Positions 12,192-24,458 of a stretch of 64,000 nucleotides of DNA are shown here, in pieces. A program made the position numbers and the translations under genes. Position 1 is the first letter of the stretch. Every line of letters begins with the position of its first letter. The DNA is from Escherichia sp. E1V33 (lineage in GTDB: Bacteria; Pseudomonadota; Gammaproteobacteria; Enterobacterales; Enterobacteriaceae): assembly GCF_004211955.1 (NCBI RefSeq), contig NZ_RHJI01000010.1, forward strand, positions 558,001-622,000. Reading direction: 5' to 3'. The notes beneath the pieces are model-generated. The model saw only the letters and a program-made list of their open reading frames with translations, did no database searches and had not been told where the DNA came from.

Positions 12192-12617
12192 GTGCGACAA
12201 CGGACTATTGTTTGCCCTTTAATTCAAAATGATGGCGCTTACCTGTTATGTAAAATGGCTGACGATCGCGGCGTTTTTCCGGGTCAATGGGCGCTTTCGG
12301 GTGGTGGCGTGGAACCTGGCGAGCGTATTGAAGAAGCATTACGCCGTGAAATCAGAGAAGAGTTAGGCGAGCAACTGATTCTTACTGACATCACTCCGTG
12401 GACTTTCAGCGATGACATTCGCACTAAAACGTATGGAGATGGTCGCAAGGAAGAGATTTATATGATTTACCTGATCTTTGACTGCGTTTCTGCCAACCGT
12501 GAAGTGAAAATAAACGAAGAGTTTCAGGAATACGCGTGGGTAAAACCCGAAGATCTGGCGCAATACGATTTGAATGTTGCAACCCGCAAAACGTTACGTT
12601 TGAAAGGGCTGCTGTGA
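12192..12617 (+). CDS. nudI: Nudix nucleoside triphosphatase NudI
   Basis: NudI (YfaO) hydrolyses pyrimidine deoxynucleoside triphosphates to the monophosphate. The 141-residue form starts at a GTG at 12192 ([12 protein letters not shown]), with AAGGA 9 bases upstream. A longer ATG reading adds 17 residues without a ribosome-binding site and disagrees with the known protein. The Nudix box [20 protein letters not shown], continuing EELG, is complete with its catalytic glutamates. It converges on ais, with a hairpin between them. Nearly identical to K-12 NudI as I recall it. Confidence 0.94.
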   Translation: MRQRTIVCPLIQNDGAYLLCKMADDRGVFPGQWALSGGGVEPGERIEEALRREIREELGEQLILTDITPWTFSDDIRTKTYGDGRKEEIYMIYLIFDCVSANREVKINEEFQEYAWVKPEDLAQYDLNVATRKTLRLKGLL

Positions 12618-12624
12618 TAGAAAC

Positions 12625-12644
12625 GACAGCCATAACTGGCTGTC
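12625..12644. terminator. Bidirectional hairpin between nudI and ais
   Basis: GACAGCCA and TGGCTGTC form an 8-bp stem with a TAAC loop, midway between the convergent stops of nudI and ais. No T-run, so termination strength is uncertain. Confidence 0.5.
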
Positions 12645-12656
12645 ATATTAACAATA

Positions 12657-13259
12657 TCACCGATTAACAAACTCACCGTCCAGAAATACTTTGCCTTTTT
12701 CCACATGCATTACCAATCCATCCAGATAATCTGGTTTAAATGTCGCATTACGTTTGTCTTTGGCAATATACGTCAGGCAATGGTTATGGGTAAAAATAAC
12801 AATATTCTTACCCGGTGATGTTGTTTGCAAATCCTTAATTGCGCTATAAATCTCGTTCCCACAATGTAGAAAGCGCTTATCTACCGTCAGTTTTTTACCC
12901 GCAGAAAACCAGGTCGCCGATTGAATGGTTCGAATGGTATTACTGGAATAAAGATCGAAATCAGGGATATCTGCGCTGAAGGCTTTGCCCAGTTCACGCG
13001 CATCCTGAGAGCCATTAACCGTAATACCTGTTTTGTCTGACAAGCATTGATTGGAGGAGCGATCGCAGCGTTCTCCATGGCGAAACAAAACCACCACCGG
13101 GTGCTGTTGCGACAATCTGGCCAACGTTTTGTTGTCGATACGCGGCAAACCATTACTACTCCAGGCTGCATGTGTACCCAACGCGGCAATCGCAGCAAGC
13201 GCCAGTAAAATGAAGGCATATTTTTTAGACTTCAACGAAGCCCAGCAAAAAGCTAACAC
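12657..13259 (-). CDS. ais: Lipopolysaccharide core heptose(II)-phosphate phosphatase Ais
   Basis: Ais is a histidine-phosphatase-family protein, thought to remove phosphate from heptose II of the lipopolysaccharide core (PmrG in Salmonella). The 200-residue form starts at GTG 13259 ([13 protein letters not shown]), with GGAG 5 bases upstream. An ATG 9 codons earlier is less well placed. A single N-terminal hydrophobic segment ([13 protein letters not shown]) acts as signal or anchor. The phosphatase motif FRHGERCD carries the catalytic His, and [10 protein letters not shown] carries the second. It is divergent from the arn operon and shares the PmrA/BasR box region, so it is probably co-induced by low magnesium, iron and polymyxin. 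It is more diverged from K-12 than its neighbours. Confidence 0.94.
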   Translation of the reverse strand: MLAFCWASLKSKKYAFILLALAAIAALGTHAAWSSNGLPRIDNKTLARLSQQHPVVVLFRHGERCDRSSNQCLSDKTGITVNGSQDARELGKAFSADIPDFDLYSSNTIRTIQSATWFSAGKKLTVDKRFLHCGNEIYSAIKDLQTTSPGKNIVIFTHNHCLTYIAKDKRNATFKPDYLDGLVMHVEKGKVFLDGEFVNR

Positions 13260-13534
13260 GTAAACTCCACCTGTAGACAAGCACAACTGACTAAATACCC
13301 GTGAAAACCAACGGTATTTTCATCAATAAAGAGTGACTGGGAAAATATTAAAACATTACGATGTGCGCAAAATGCCTTAAAGTTTTGCAAAATGCAAACC
13401 AAAAATAATATTTAAGTATCAGATTATTTTCTTAAGGTTAAGTTAACATTCTATCTTTAGCATCTTATTCCAAATGGGAAAATATATATAACGCCCTATG
13501 GCAAATATTAGCGAATAGCTGGGAAAGGTATTCA
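13260..13534. promoter_or_regulatory. Divergent ais / arnB control region
   Basis: This 275-bp AT-rich region holds the PmrA/BasR box (separate entry) and must contain both divergent promoters. GGGAAAGG at about 13520-13528 is the arnB ribosome-binding site. I see no open reading frame of note in it. Confidence 0.7.
13431..13447 (+). promoter_or_regulatory. PmrA (BasR) box
   Basis: CTTAAG, five bases, then GTTAAC at 13431-13447 matches the PmrA consensus CTTAAK-N5-CTTAAK with one or two differences. It lies about 88 bp before arnB, within the ais-arnB divergent region, as known for E. coli and Salmonella. Confidence 0.8.
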
Positions 13535-14692
13535 ATGGCTGAAAGAAAAACAATGTCAGACTTTTTACCTTTTTCACGTCCGGCAATGGGTGTGGAAGAA
13601 CTCGCTGCGGTTAAAGAGGTTCTCGAATCTGGGTGGATCACCACCGGTCCGAAGAATCAGGCACTTGAACAAGCCTTTTGCCAGTTGACGGGAAATCAAC
13701 ATGCCATCGCAGTCAGCTCAGCCACTGCCGGAATGCATATCACGCTAATGGCGCTGGAGGTAGGTGCTGGCGATGAAGTGATCACGCCTTCTCTGACCTG
13801 GGTTTCAACCCTCAATATGATCTCCTTGTTGGGTGCAACGCCGGTAATGGTGGATGTCGACTGCGATACGCTGATGGTCACGCCTGAAGCGATCGAATCA
13901 GCCATTACGCCACGCACTAAAGCCATCATTCCAGTGCATTATGCCGGTGCGCCAGCAGATATCGACGCCATTCGCACCATTGGCGAACGCTACGGGATCG
14001 CGGTTATCGAAGATGCTGCCCATGCCGTCGGTACGTATTACAAAGGCCGACATATCGGCGCGAAAGGTACCGCTATTTTTTCGTTTCACGCCATCAAAAA
14101 TATTACCTGTGCGGAAGGTGGCCTGATTGTTACCGATGATGAAAACCTCGCCCGCCAGCTACGTATGCTGAAATTTCATGGTCTGGGCGTCGATGCATAT
14201 GACAGACAAACCTGGGGCCGCGCACCACAGGCAGAAGTATTAACACCGGGCTACAAGTACAATCTGACCGATATTAACGCCGCTATAGCCCTGACACAGT
14301 TAAATAAATTAGAGCAACTCAACACCCGTCGTCGGGAAATTGCCCTGCAATATCAACAAGCACTGGCAGCCCTCCCGTTCCAGCCTTTAAGCCTTCCCGT
14401 ATGGACGCATGTTCATGCCTGGCATCTGTTTATTATTCGTGTTGATGAACAACGTTGTGGTTTCAGTCGCGATGCGTTGATGGAAGCATTAAAAGAACAA
14501 GGCATTGGCACCGGGTTACATTTCCGCGCTGCCCACACGCAAAAATATTATCGCGAGCGTTTTCCCACGCTGTCGTTACCGAATACCGAATGGAATAGCG
14601 AACGCATCTGTTCGTTGCCGCTGTTCCCGGATATGACCACCGCCGATGTCGACCGCGTCATCACAGCTCTTCAGCAACTCGCAGGACAATAA
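13535..14692 (+). CDS. arnB: UDP-4-amino-4-deoxy-L-arabinose aminotransferase
   Basis: ArnB transfers the amino group of glutamate to UDP-4-keto-arabinose in the pathway that decorates lipid A with aminoarabinose and blocks polymyxin binding. The protein is in the DegT/DnrJ/EryC1 family of PLP enzymes. Its motifs are [14 protein letters not shown] near the N-terminus, [14 protein letters not shown] with the PLP-ring Asp, and SFHAIKN, where the Lys (about residue 188) binds PLP. There are two possible starts. The one at 13535 (385 residues) has GAAAGG upstream, while the second ATG six codons in does not. It is the first gene of arnBCADTEF, 3 bp ahead of arnC. Confidence 0.97.
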   Translation: MAERKTMSDFLPFSRPAMGVEELAAVKEVLESGWITTGPKNQALEQAFCQLTGNQHAIAVSSATAGMHITLMALEVGAGDEVITPSLTWVSTLNMISLLGATPVMVDVDCDTLMVTPEAIESAITPRTKAIIPVHYAGAPADIDAIRTIGERYGIAVIEDAAHAVGTYYKGRHIGAKGTAIFSFHAIKNITCAEGGLIVTDDENLARQLRMLKFHGLGVDAYDRQTWGRAPQAEVLTPGYKYNLTDINAAIALTQLNKLEQLNTRRREIALQYQQALAALPFQPLSLPVWTHVHAWHLFIIRVDEQRCGFSRDALMEALKEQGIGTGLHFRAAHTQKYYRERFPTLSLPNTEWNSERICSLPLFPDMTTADVDRVITALQQLAGQ

Positions 14693-15663
<971 letters not shown>

Positions 15664-15664
<1 letters not shown>

Positions 15665-17646
15665 TGAAAACCGTCGTTTTTGCCTACCACGATATGGGAT
15701 GCCTCGGTATTGAAGCCCTTCTGGCTGCCGGTTACGAAATTAGCGCCATTTTTACCCATACCGATAATCCCGGTGAAAAAGCCTTTTATGGTTCGGTGGC
15801 TCGCCTGGCGGCGGAACGAGGCATTCCGGTCTACGCGCCGGATAACGTTAATCATCCGTTGTGGGTGGAACGCATTAGCCAACTGTCGCCAGATATCATT
15901 TTCTCTTTTTATTATCGCCATCTGATCAGCGACGGGATTTTGCAGCTTGCTCCCGCAGGTGCATTTAATCTGCATGGTTCGCTGTTACCGAAATATCGTG
16001 GTCGCGCGCCGCTGAACTGGGTGCTGGTGAATGGTGAAACGGAAACGGGCGTTACATTGCACCGAATGGTGAAACGTGCCGATGCCGGGGCCATTGTGGC
16101 CCAACTGCGTGTCGCCATTGCGCCAGATGATATCGCCATTACGCTGCATCATAAATTGTGCCAGGCCGCACGTCAGTTGCTGGAACAGACGTTACCCGCC
16201 ATTAAACACGGTAATATTCTGGAAATCGCCCAACGCGAGAACGAAGCCACCTGTTTTGGTCGCAGAACACCAGAAGACAGCTTCCTCGAGTGGCACAGAC
16301 CGGCAGCCGTATTGCATAACATGGTGCGCGCCGTCGCCGATCCGTGGCCTGGTGCCTTCAGCTATGTTGGTAACCAGAAATTCACCGTCTGGTCGTCACG
16401 CGTGCATTCTCATGCGTCCGCAGCACAACCGGGAAGCGTGATTTCTGTTGCGCCACTGCTGGTTTCCTGTGGCGATGGCGCGCTGGAAATCGTCACTGGA
16501 CAGGCGGGGAACGGCATTACCATGCAAGGCTCGCAATTAGCCCAGACGCTGGGGCTGGTACAAGGTTCACGGTTGAATAGCCAGCCTGCCTGCGCCACCC
16601 GACGCCGTACCCGGGTGCTCATCCTCGGGGTAAATGGTTTTATCGGTAACCATTTGACAGAACGCCTGCTGCGCGAAGATCACTATGAAGTTTACGGTCT
16701 GGATATTGGCAGCGACGCGATAAGTCGTTTTCTGAATCATCCGCATTTTCATTTTGTTGAAGGCGATATCAGTATTCATTCCGAATGGATTGAGTATCAC
16801 GTCAAAAAATGTGATGTCGTGTTGCCGCTGGTGGCGATAGCCACGCCGATTGAATATACCCGCAACCCGCTGCGCGTATTTGAACTCGATTTTGAAGAGA
16901 ATCTGCGCATTATCCGCTACTGCGTGAAGTACCGTAAGCGAATCATCTTCCCGTCGACGTCAGAAGTTTACGGGATGTGTAGCGATAAATACTTCGATGA
17001 AGATCATTCTAATTTGATTGTCGGTCCGGTGAATAAACCGCGCTGGATTTATTCGGTGTCAAAACAATTACTTGATCGGGTGATCTGGGCGTATGGCGAA
17101 AAAGAGGGATTGCAGTTCACCCTCTTCCGCCCGTTTAACTGGATGGGACCAAGGCTGGATAACCTTAATGCAGCGCGAATTGGCAGCTCGCGCGCTATTA
17201 CCCAACTCATTCTCAACCTGGTGGAAGGTTCACCCATCAAGCTTATTGATGGCGGAAAACAAAAACGCTGCTTTACTGATATTCGGGATGGTATCGAAGC
17301 GTTGTTCCGCATTATCGAGAATGTGGGAAATCGCTGTGACGGCGAAATTATCAACATTGGCAATCCTGATAACGAAGCGAGTATTGAAGAACTGGGCGAG
17401 ATGCTGCTGGCGAGCTTTGAAAAACATCCGCTGCGCCACCATTTCCCGCCGTTTGCAGGCTTTCGCGTAGTAGAAAGCAGTAGCTACTACGGCAAGGGAT
17501 ATCAGGACGTGGCGCACCGTAAACCGAGCATCCGCAATGCCCGTCGCTGCCTGAGCTGGGAACCGAAAATTGATATGCAGGAAACCATCGATGAAACGCT
17601 GGATTTCTTCCTGCGCACTGTCGATCTTACGGATAAACCATCATGA
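15664..17646 (+). CDS. arnA: Bifunctional UDP-glucuronate decarboxylase / UDP-aminoarabinose formyltransferase
   Basis: ArnA is a 660-residue fusion of two enzymes that act at different steps of the lipid A aminoarabinose pathway. Residues 1 to about 304 are a formyltransferase, with the catalytic Asn-x-His in [16 protein letters not shown] and a downstream Asp. Residues from about 316 are an NAD-dependent SDR-type decarboxylase of UDP-glucuronate ([17 protein letters not shown] for NAD, and the catalytic Tyr and Lys in WIYSVSKQ). Full length is retained with no frameshift. It overlaps arnD by 4 bp. Confidence 0.98.
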
Positions 17647-18536
17647 CCAAAGTAGGCTTACGCATTGATGTCGATACCTTTCGTGGCACCCGTGAAGGCG
17701 TGCCGCGTCTGCTGGAAATTTTGAGTAAACATAATATTCAGGCCAGCATTTTTTTCAGCGTCGGCCCGGACAATATGGGCCGCCATCTCTGGCGTCTGGT
17801 GAAACCACAGTTTTTGTGGAAGATGCTACGCTCAAACGCGGCATCGCTTTATGGCTGGGATATTTTACTGGCAGGTACGGCATGGCCCGGTAAAGAGATT
17901 GGTCATGCCAATGCCGATATCATTCGTGAAGCGGCTAAATATCACGAAGTCGGCCTGCACGCCTGGGATCACCACGCCTGGCAAGCCCATAGCGGTAACT
18001 GGAGTCGGCAAACGATGGTCGACGATATTGCACGCGGCCTTCGCACACTGGAAGAGATTATCGGCCAACCAGTAACCTGTTCTGCCGCTGCGGGCTGGCG
18101 TGCCGACCAACAGGTGATCGAAGCAAAAGAAGTGTTCCATTTGCGCTACAACAGCGATTGTCGTGGGGCGATGCCGTTTCGTCCATTGCTCGAATCAGGT
18201 AAACCCGGCACTGCGCAAATTCCGGTGACCTTACCTACCTGGGATGAAGTGATTGGCCGGGATGTGAAAGCGGAAGATTTTAATGGCTGGCTACTCAACC
18301 GCATCCTGCGAGATAAAGGCACGCCGGTTTATACCATCCATGCAGAAGTTGAAGGCGGCGCTTATCAGCATAATTTTGTGGATCTCCTGAAACGCGCCGC
18401 TCGCGAAGGCATTACGTTTTACCCATTAAGCGAGCTGTTAACAGAGACATTGCCTGTCGGACAAGTTGTTCGCGGTACTATTGCCGGACGTGAAGGCTGG
18501 CTGGGTTGCCAGCAAGCTGCGGGAACTCGTCCATGA
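17643..18536 (+). CDS. arnD: 4-deoxy-4-formamido-L-arabinose-phosphoundecaprenol deformylase
   Basis: ArnD removes the formyl group from the undecaprenyl-linked sugar, making the pathway irreversible and allowing export. The 297-residue protein is a NodB-type polysaccharide deacetylase. The metal-binding Asp pair is in [12 protein letters not shown] near the N-terminus, and the His pair is in [13 protein letters not shown]. The ATG overlaps the arnA stop and its own stop overlaps the arnT start (ATGA at both ends), so the arn genes are tightly coupled. Confidence 0.97.
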   Translation: MTKVGLRIDVDTFRGTREGVPRLLEILSKHNIQASIFFSVGPDNMGRHLWRLVKPQFLWKMLRSNAASLYGWDILLAGTAWPGKEIGHANADIIREAAKYHEVGLHAWDHHAWQAHSGNWSRQTMVDDIARGLRTLEEIIGQPVTCSAAAGWRADQQVIEAKEVFHLRYNSDCRGAMPFRPLLESGKPGTAQIPVTLPTWDEVIGRDVKAEDFNGWLLNRILRDKGTPVYTIHAEVEGGAYQHNFVDLLKRAAREGITFYPLSELLTETLPVGQVVRGTIAGREGWLGCQQAAGTRP

Positions 18537-20185
18537 AATCCATTCGCTATTACGCAGCATTCTTTGCGTTTATTACCGTCTATTATCTCTTGCCGATTAA
18601 TTATCGTCTGCTTTGGCAACCTGATGAAACGCGTTATGCAGAAATCAGTCGGGAAATGCTGGCCTCCGGCGACTGGATTGTGCCCCATCTGTTAGGGCTA
18701 CGTTATTTCGAAAAACCGATTGCCGGATACTGGATTAACAGTATTGGACAATGGCTGTTTGGCGCGAATAACTTTGGTGTGCGGGCTGGTGTTATCTTTG
18801 CGACCCTGTTAACCGCCGCACTGGTGGCCTGGTTTACTCTGCGTTTATGGCGCGATAAACGTCTGGCACTACTCACTACCGTGGTTTATCTGTCGTTATT
18901 TCTTGTCTACGCCATCGGTACTTATGCGGTGCTCGATCCATTCATCGCATTCTGGCTGGTGGCGGGAATGTGCAGCTTCTGGTTGGCAATGGATGCGCAC
19001 ACGTGGAAAGGCAAAAGCGCAGGATTTTTACTGCTGGGAATCACCTGCGGGATGGGGGTAATGACCAAAGGTTTTCTCGCCCTCGCCGTGCCGGTATTAA
19101 GCGTGCTGCCGTGGGTGGCGACGCAAAAACGCTGGAAAGATCTTTTTATTTACGGCTGGCTGGCAATCATCAGTTGCGTACTGACGGTTCTCCCCTGGGG
19201 ATTAGCAATAGCGCAACGGGAGCATGACTTCTGGCACTATTTTTTCTGGGTTGAGCATATTCAACGCTTTGCGATGGATGATGCCCAACATAAAGCCCCG
19301 TTCTGGTATTACTTGCCTGTCATCATTGCCGGTAGCCTGCCGTGGCTGGGATTACTCCCCGGCGCGCTGTGTACTGGCTGGAAAAACCGCAATCATTCCG
19401 CAACCGTCTATTTGTTGAGCTGGACAGTGATGCCACTGCTGTTTTTCTCCGTCGCTAAAGGCAAATTGCCCACCTATATTCTCTCCTGCTTTGCGCCTTT
19501 AGCGATGTTGTTGGCGTATTACGCGGTACAGGCAGCAAAAAATAATCCTCTGGCATTGCGAATTAATGGCTGGATTAACATCGCATTTGGCGTTACTGGC
19601 ATTATTGCCACGTTTGTTGTCTCCCCCTGGGGACCAATGAGCACGCCAGTCTGGCAAACTTTCGAAATCTATAAAGTCTTTTGCGCATGGTCGATTTTTT
19701 CGCTGTGGGCATTTTTCGGCTGGTACACATTAACGAACGTGGAAAAAAACTGGCCTTTTGCGGCGCTTTGCCCGTTGGGGCTGGCGTTGCTCGTGGGATT
19801 TGCGATTCCTGACAGAATTATGGAAGCAAAACATCCGCAATTTTTTGTCGAGATGACGCAAGAGTCACTTCAGCCGAGCCGCTATATTCTTACTGACAGT
19901 GTCGGCGTTGCCACAGGTCTGGCATGGAGCCTGCAACGCGATGACATCATCATGTATCGTCAGACGGGTGAGTTGAAATACGGCCTTAATTACCCGGATG
20001 CGAAAGGCAGGTTTGTCAGCGGTGATAATTTCGCCAACTGGCTTAATAATCATCGTCAGGAGGGGATTATTACTCTCGTACTTTCGGTTGACCACGATGA
20101 AGACATTAACAGTCTCCCCATTCCACCTGCAGACGCCACCGATCACCAGGGACGTCTGGTGCTCTTTCAGTATCGGCCTAAATGA
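18533..20185 (+). CDS. arnT: Undecaprenyl-phosphate aminoarabinose transferase (lipid A 4-amino-arabinosyltransferase)
   Basis: ArnT transfers 4-amino-arabinose from the lipid carrier to lipid A phosphates on the periplasmic face of the inner membrane, the last step to polymyxin resistance. The 550-residue GT-C fold protein starts at [11 protein letters not shown]. About twelve membrane segments are visible. The first periplasmic loop has [16 protein letters not shown], with the Asp-Glu pair essential in this family, and [11 protein letters not shown] follows. Reading 9 codons further upstream is possible but overlaps arnD and lacks support. It overlaps arnD and arnE by 4 bp each. Confidence 0.97.
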   Translation: MKSIRYYAAFFAFITVYYLLPINYRLLWQPDETRYAEISREMLASGDWIVPHLLGLRYFEKPIAGYWINSIGQWLFGANNFGVRAGVIFATLLTAALVAWFTLRLWRDKRLALLTTVVYLSLFLVYAIGTYAVLDPFIAFWLVAGMCSFWLAMDAHTWKGKSAGFLLLGITCGMGVMTKGFLALAVPVLSVLPWVATQKRWKDLFIYGWLAIISCVLTVLPWGLAIAQREHDFWHYFFWVEHIQRFAMDDAQHKAPFWYYLPVIIAGSLPWLGLLPGALCTGWKNRNHSATVYLLSWTVMPLLFFSVAKGKLPTYILSCFAPLAMLLAYYAVQAAKNNPLALRINGWINIAFGVTGIIATFVVSPWGPMSTPVWQTFEIYKVFCAWSIFSLWAFFGWYTLTNVEKNWPFAALCPLGLALLVGFAIPDRIMEAKHPQFFVEMTQESLQPSRYILTDSVGVATGLAWSLQRDDIIMYRQTGELKYGLNYPDAKGRFVSGDNFANWLNNHRQEGIITLVLSVDHDEDINSLPIPPADATDHQGRLVLFQYRPK

Positions 20186-20517
20186 TCTGGCTGATATTAG
20201 TCTTTGCCAGCTTGCTTAGTGTTGCCGGGCAACTCTGTCAAAAACAGGCAACCTGCTTTGTGGCGATAAATAAACGGCGCAAACATATCGCGCTGTGGCT
20301 GGGGCTGGCATTGGTTTGTCTTGGGCTGGCAATGCTGCTCTGGCTGCTGGTATTGCAGAGCGTACCGGTAGGCATTGCTTACCCAATGTTGAGTCTGAAT
20401 TTTGTCTGGGTGACGCTGGCGGCAACAAAACTCTGGCACGAACCGGTGTCTTTTCGGCACTGGTGTGGGGTGGCGTTCATTATTGGTGGCATTGTGATTC
20501 TCGGGAGTACGGCGTAA
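20182..20517 (+). CDS. arnE: Aminoarabinose-undecaprenol flippase subunit ArnE
   Basis: ArnE is a 111-residue, four-helix membrane protein of the small multidrug resistance (EmrE-like) fold. With ArnF it is proposed to flip undecaprenyl-phosphate aminoarabinose to the periplasm. The sequence is almost entirely hydrophobic, with [20 protein letters not shown] like the EmrE third helix. It overlaps arnT by 4 bp and its stop shares a base with the ATG of arnF. Confidence 0.95.
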   Translation: MIWLILVFASLLSVAGQLCQKQATCFVAINKRRKHIALWLGLALVCLGLAMLLWLLVLQSVPVGIAYPMLSLNFVWVTLAATKLWHEPVSFRHWCGVAFIIGGIVILGSTA

Positions 20518-20903
20518 TGGGCCTGATGTGGGGATTATTCAGCGTTATTATTGCCTCCGCTGCGCAATTAAGCCTGGGTTATGCGGCGAGTCATCTGCCA
20601 CCGATGACGCAATTATGGGATTTTATCGCTGCGCTTTTGGCTTTTGGCTTGGATGCCCGGATGCTGGTGGTAGGGCTACTGGGTTATCTGCTTTCCGTTT
20701 TTTGTTGGTATAAAACACTTCATCAACTCACACTCAGCAAAGCCTATACTTTGCTGAGTGTGAGTTATGTACTGGTATGGATTGCATCAATGGTACTTCC
20801 CGGTTGGGAAGGGACTTTTTCCGTGAAGGCACTGCTTGGAGTTGCCTGTATTATGGGCGGATTAACGCTGATTTTCCTGCCAGTTCGAAATAAAAATCAC
20901 TGA
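20517..20903 (+). CDS. arnF: Aminoarabinose-undecaprenol flippase subunit ArnF
   Basis: ArnF pairs with ArnE as a heterodimeric EmrE-type flippase. The 128-residue protein starts at [12 protein letters not shown]. It has four membrane helices, and the motif [17 protein letters not shown] matches the helix-3 signature of this fold. The start at 20517 is chosen because the frame upstream is shared with arnE. It is the last gene of the arn operon, and its end overlaps the convergent pmrD by 7 bp. Confidence 0.95.
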   Translation: MGLMWGLFSVIIASAAQLSLGYAASHLPPMTQLWDFIAALLAFGLDARMLVVGLLGYLLSVFCWYKTLHQLTLSKAYTLLSVSYVLVWIASMVLPGWEGTFSVKALLGVACIMGGLTLIFLPVRNKNH

Positions 20904-21163
20904 CGATTTCTGGCCATTTTGCGTACATTCTCCCACTCTTCGCCACTGTAGCTTCGGGCATCAATAACTTTAATTGTGTGTTGTGTATCCCGGTTAATAC
21001 AGTACATCGCATCCTGTAGCGGTGAGAGTAAATCACCTGGCTGCACAATAACATCATTGCACACTTCGGCAATCATTTTGAGAGCACCACTGGTATCACT
21101 AAGGACCAATACATGGCGATTTTTCGCCGCGCCGCAACACGTCTTTTTTACTAACCACTCCAT
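20897..21163 (-). CDS. pmrD: PmrA-protecting connector protein PmrD (divergent allele)
   Basis: PmrD binds the phosphorylated response regulator PmrA (BasR) and protects it, linking the PhoPQ and PmrAB systems in Salmonella. In E. coli K-12 this link is weak. The 88-residue protein begins MEWLVKK and has the family core [33 protein letters not shown] and the EEW near the end. Against K-12 PmrD from memory I count about 34 differences in 88 positions, far more than in neighbouring proteins. A PhoP-type half-site GGTTTA is visible at 21215-21220 on the minus strand, but the second half is poor. It converges on arnF. Confidence 0.93.
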   Translation of the reverse strand: MEWLVKKTCCGAAKNRHVLVLSDTSGALKMIAEVCNDVIVQPGDLLSPLQDAMYCINRDTQHTIKVIDARSYSGEEWENVRKMARNRQ

Positions 21164-21272
21164 TGCACCTCCCTGTAGGATAAGAACTTTCACATTAATT
21201 TACAGATTAACATGTAAACCCATTATCAATGGCAATGGAATGGTTAAAATGAGAAGTGAAACGGATGGTTAA

Positions 21273-22628
21273 TTATTGCTGGCGTTGCACCCACTCTTTT
21301 AGCGCCTGACGTGAAATCTTAATGCCGCCGTTTTTTAACTCTGGCGGCAACGTCAGCCAATGTATCGGTTGCTGAAAACGGGCCAGTTTATCTTTCACCC
21401 ATTCGCTGAGATCAACGCTTTCCTGATCATACTCCACAACTGCTACCGGCCGATGACCAAACTCGTTGTCTGCGACAGGGACAATAAACACCTGCAAAAC
21501 CGCAGGATGCGCGGCAATCACACGTTCGACTTCTTCCGGCTGAATGCCTTCGCCACCACTGAAGAACAGATTGTCTAAACGTCCGACAATGGTCAGCTTG
21601 CCATTATGCATCTCACCGCGATCGCGCGTGGCGTACCAGCCTTCGTCATTCACCAGCGGCACCAGTTGCCCGTTACGCCAGTAGCCTTCTGCCATACTGG
21701 CAGCCCGCAGCCACACTTCATCGTTAACGATTTTCACTTCCCGACCGGGCAGCGGCGAGCCGACGTCAGCCAGGCCGTCGGCTTCTTTCGCACACACCGT
21801 GGAGGCAAACTCGGTCAGACCATAGCCGCAAAAGCAACGAATCCCCTGCTCGCGCGCCTGTTCCGTCAACTCGATCGGGATAGCCGCGCCGCCAAGTAAC
21901 ACCGCTTTCAGGGAAACGGAACTGCGGTTAACCAGCAAACGCCAGAGCTGCGTCGGCACCAGCGAGGCGTGCGTACAACCTGCCAGCATTTGCTCCAGCG
22001 GTTGTTTATCGCGTACCGTCATCCGCGCACCAGCGTATAACCAGCGCCACATAATTCCCTGACCAGAGACGTGAAACAGCGGCAAAGAGAGCAGCCAGTC
22101 ATCATGCTCGCTAAACGGAATCAGCGATAACACCCCTTCGGCACTGGCAATATGGGCCTGATAAGTATGAACAGCGGCTTTTGGCAAACCAGTGGAGCCG
22201 GAGGTCAACGTCATTGAGCACAGACGCGTCGGCTGCCACACAGCGGCATGTGCGCCTTCAACCAACTGAATGTACAGCGACGTTAACGCCGGAAACGTGT
22301 TTTCCCCTTCCGGCACCAGCGCAAATTGCAACGTAAGATTTGGCAGCAATTCCTCAAGCAACGGTTGCGGCAGTTGTGGATTCACGGGCAGCACTCGCGC
22401 ACCACATTGCAGTAACGCCAGCCAGGCCAGCAGAGTTTGGGGCGTATTCCACGCCCGCAACATCACACCGCTGCCCTCAACAACGCCCTGCGCCGCAAAG
22501 CCCGCAGCTAACTCATCGACGCGAGCACAAAGCTCGCGCCAGTTGAGTTGCTCGTCATTGAGACGTAAGGCGGTGGCTTCTCCCCGCACTTGCCGCCAGT
22601 GACGCCACGGCCAGTCAGAGAAAGTCAT
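21273..22628 (-). CDS. menE: O-succinylbenzoate-CoA ligase
   Basis: MenE activates o-succinylbenzoate with ATP and CoA to OSB-CoA in menaquinone synthesis. The 451-residue protein is an ANL-superfamily adenylating enzyme with the P-loop-like motif [15 protein letters not shown] near residue 143, the motif [12 protein letters not shown], and the hinge region [20 protein letters not shown]. It is the last gene of the cluster and overlaps menC by 4 bp. Confidence 0.97.
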   Translation of the reverse strand: MTFSDWPWRHWRQVRGEATALRLNDEQLNWRELCARVDELAAGFAAQGVVEGSGVMLRAWNTPQTLLAWLALLQCGARVLPVNPQLPQPLLEELLPNLTLQFALVPEGENTFPALTSLYIQLVEGAHAAVWQPTRLCSMTLTSGSTGLPKAAVHTYQAHIASAEGVLSLIPFSEHDDWLLSLPLFHVSGQGIMWRWLYAGARMTVRDKQPLEQMLAGCTHASLVPTQLWRLLVNRSSVSLKAVLLGGAAIPIELTEQAREQGIRCFCGYGLTEFASTVCAKEADGLADVGSPLPGREVKIVNDEVWLRAASMAEGYWRNGQLVPLVNDEGWYATRDRGEMHNGKLTIVGRLDNLFFSGGEGIQPEEVERVIAAHPAVLQVFIVPVADNEFGHRPVAVVEYDQESVDLSEWVKDKLARFQQPIHWLTLPPELKNGGIKISRQALKEWVQRQQ

Positions 22629-23587
22629 AACAACCGCTCCAGTGCATCAACGTCCACTAACGGCAAAGGGCTACCCGGCCAGCGACGTACCTGCTGCGCC
22701 TGCATCAGATCCAGCGTGTCCAGCCCCGGAATGGTATCTGGTGTTAACCAGGCGGCAATCCGCGCCAGTTGCGTTAAGCCTAAGCTCGATTCAATGGAAG
22801 AACTGATCACTGCCGTCAGCCCCAGCGCATGCGCCGCATCTACCTGCTCGCGCACTTTCTCCAGGCTGCCCGTGAGCGTGGGTTTGATAACTACCGCACG
22901 TACGCCTTCTTCCGCCATAAAGGCAAAATCCGGCTCGCGCAGGCTTTCATCCCAGGCAATGGCAATGCCGGTTTCACGGGCAAACGCTCGCGAATCATCG
23001 CGGGTTTTGCACGGCTCTTCGAGAAATGAGATGCGGTGGCGATAATCCGGGTTAACGTATTTGGCAAACTGCTGGCCTTTCAGCGGCGTCCAGGCGCGAT
23101 TCGCGTCAAGACGCAAATGCAGATCCGGAATTGCCTCCAGCAACAGATTGACCACCATGCCGTCGCGTACTGCTTCGTACAATCCCACTTTGACCTTCGC
23201 CACTTTCTCGCCAGGCATATCGGCAAGTTTGAGGATCAGATCGTCAGGATCGCCATTACACAGCGGCGCAGCACGGTAGTTGGCTGCTTGCGGCAACGTA
23301 TCGGTCAGTTCTGCCAATGCACAGCTTACGCCAAAGGCCACGGAAGGCATCTGCGGTAGCTCGCAAACGCCTGCCAGCCAGTTATTTACCCAGGCAAGCA
23401 GCACGCTTTGCGCCTCTTCCCAGGTTTCCTGACTGAATCCCGGCAGTGGGGAGATCTCCCCCCACCCTTCGCGCTCGCCTTCACGCAGGCAAACGTATAG
23501 CCCGTCGCGGGTTTTTAACCGCCTGTCGCGCAGAACCACCCCCGCGTCCATGGGGATCTGCCAGCGGTATACCTGCGCGCTACGCAT
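22625..23587 (-). CDS. menC: o-Succinylbenzoate synthase
   Basis: MenC dehydrates SHCHC to o-succinylbenzoate. The 320-residue protein is in the enolase superfamily, with the KVKVGLYEA lysine motif, the metal ligands in [16 protein letters not shown] and WDESL, and the second catalytic Lys in [10 protein letters not shown]. It overlaps menE by 4 bp and menB by one base. Confidence 0.97.
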   Translation of the reverse strand: MRSAQVYRWQIPMDAGVVLRDRRLKTRDGLYVCLREGEREGWGEISPLPGFSQETWEEAQSVLLAWVNNWLAGVCELPQMPSVAFGVSCALAELTDTLPQAANYRAAPLCNGDPDDLILKLADMPGEKVAKVKVGLYEAVRDGMVVNLLLEAIPDLHLRLDANRAWTPLKGQQFAKYVNPDYRHRISFLEEPCKTRDDSRAFARETGIAIAWDESLREPDFAFMAEEGVRAVVIKPTLTGSLEKVREQVDAAHALGLTAVISSSIESSLGLTQLARIAAWLTPDTIPGLDTLDLMQAQQVRRWPGSPLPLVDVDALERLL

Positions 23588-24444
23588 TACGGATTCCGTT
23601 TGAATTTGCTGAAGTCAGGCTGACGTTTCTGGTTGAAGGCGTTGCGACCTTCCTGACCTTCTTCCGTCATGTAGAACAGCATGGTGGCGTTACCCGCCAG
23701 CTCCTGCAGACCTGCCTGACCGTCACAGTCGGCGTTCAGTGCAGCTTTCAGGCAACGCAGCGCCATTGGGCTGTTTTGCAGCATTTCACGGCACCAACGC
23801 ACGGTTTCTTTTTCCAGATCGGCCAGCGGTACAACGGTGTTTACAAGGCCCATATCCAGCGCCTGTTTTGCGTCGTACTGACGGCACAGGAACCAGATTT
23901 CACGCGCTTTTTTCTGTCCGACGATGCGAGCCATGTAAGACGCGCCCCAGCCGCCGTCGAAGGAACCGACCTTCGGCCCCGTCTGACCGAAGATGGCATT
24001 TTCTGCCGCAATGGTCAGGTCGCACATCATGTGCAGAACGTGACCGCCGCCGATAGAGTAGCCAGCGACCATTGCAACAACCGGTTTCGGGCAGGTACGG
24101 ATCTGACGCTGGAAGTCCAGCACGTTCAGGTGATGTACGCCGGAATCATCTTTATAGCCGCCGTAATCGCCACGTACTTTCTGGTCACCGCCAGAGCAGA
24201 ACGCTTTATCGCCTGCGCCAGTCAGAATGATCACGCCGATGTTGTCGTCATAGCGCGCATCCGCCAGCGCCTGGATCATCTCTTTTACCGTCAGAGGACG
24301 GAAGGCATTGCGCACCTGCGGACGATTAATGGTGATTTTTGCGATACCGTCGGTAGATTTTTCATAACGAATGTCCTCGAAACCTTCGGAGCAGTCGTGC
24401 CATTCAACCGGTGCGTAAAGCATTGCTTCATCAGGATAAATCAT
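23587..24444 (-). CDS. menB: 1,4-Dihydroxy-2-naphthoyl-CoA synthase
   Basis: MenB closes the naphthoquinone ring by converting OSB-CoA to DHNA-CoA. The 285-residue protein belongs to the crotonase superfamily, with the CoA and oxyanion-hole motifs [15 protein letters not shown] and [20 protein letters not shown]. The bicarbonate-dependent group it belongs to is indicated by [19 protein letters not shown]. It lies 14 bp after menH. Confidence 0.97.
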   Translation of the reverse strand: MIYPDEAMLYAPVEWHDCSEGFEDIRYEKSTDGIAKITINRPQVRNAFRPLTVKEMIQALADARYDDNIGVIILTGAGDKAFCSGGDQKVRGDYGGYKDDSGVHHLNVLDFQRQIRTCPKPVVAMVAGYSIGGGHVLHMMCDLTIAAENAIFGQTGPKVGSFDGGWGASYMARIVGQKKAREIWFLCRQYDAKQALDMGLVNTVVPLADLEKETVRWCREMLQNSPMALRCLKAALNADCDGQAGLQELAGNATMLFYMTEEGQEGRNAFNQKRQPDFSKFKRNP

Positions 24445-24458
24445 ATTGTGTCCTTTAG

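Noticed and set aside
21210-21232. PhoP box upstream of pmrD
   Set aside because: Only one half-site, GGTTTA, is good. The second half at the right spacing is poor, so I do not annotate it as a site.
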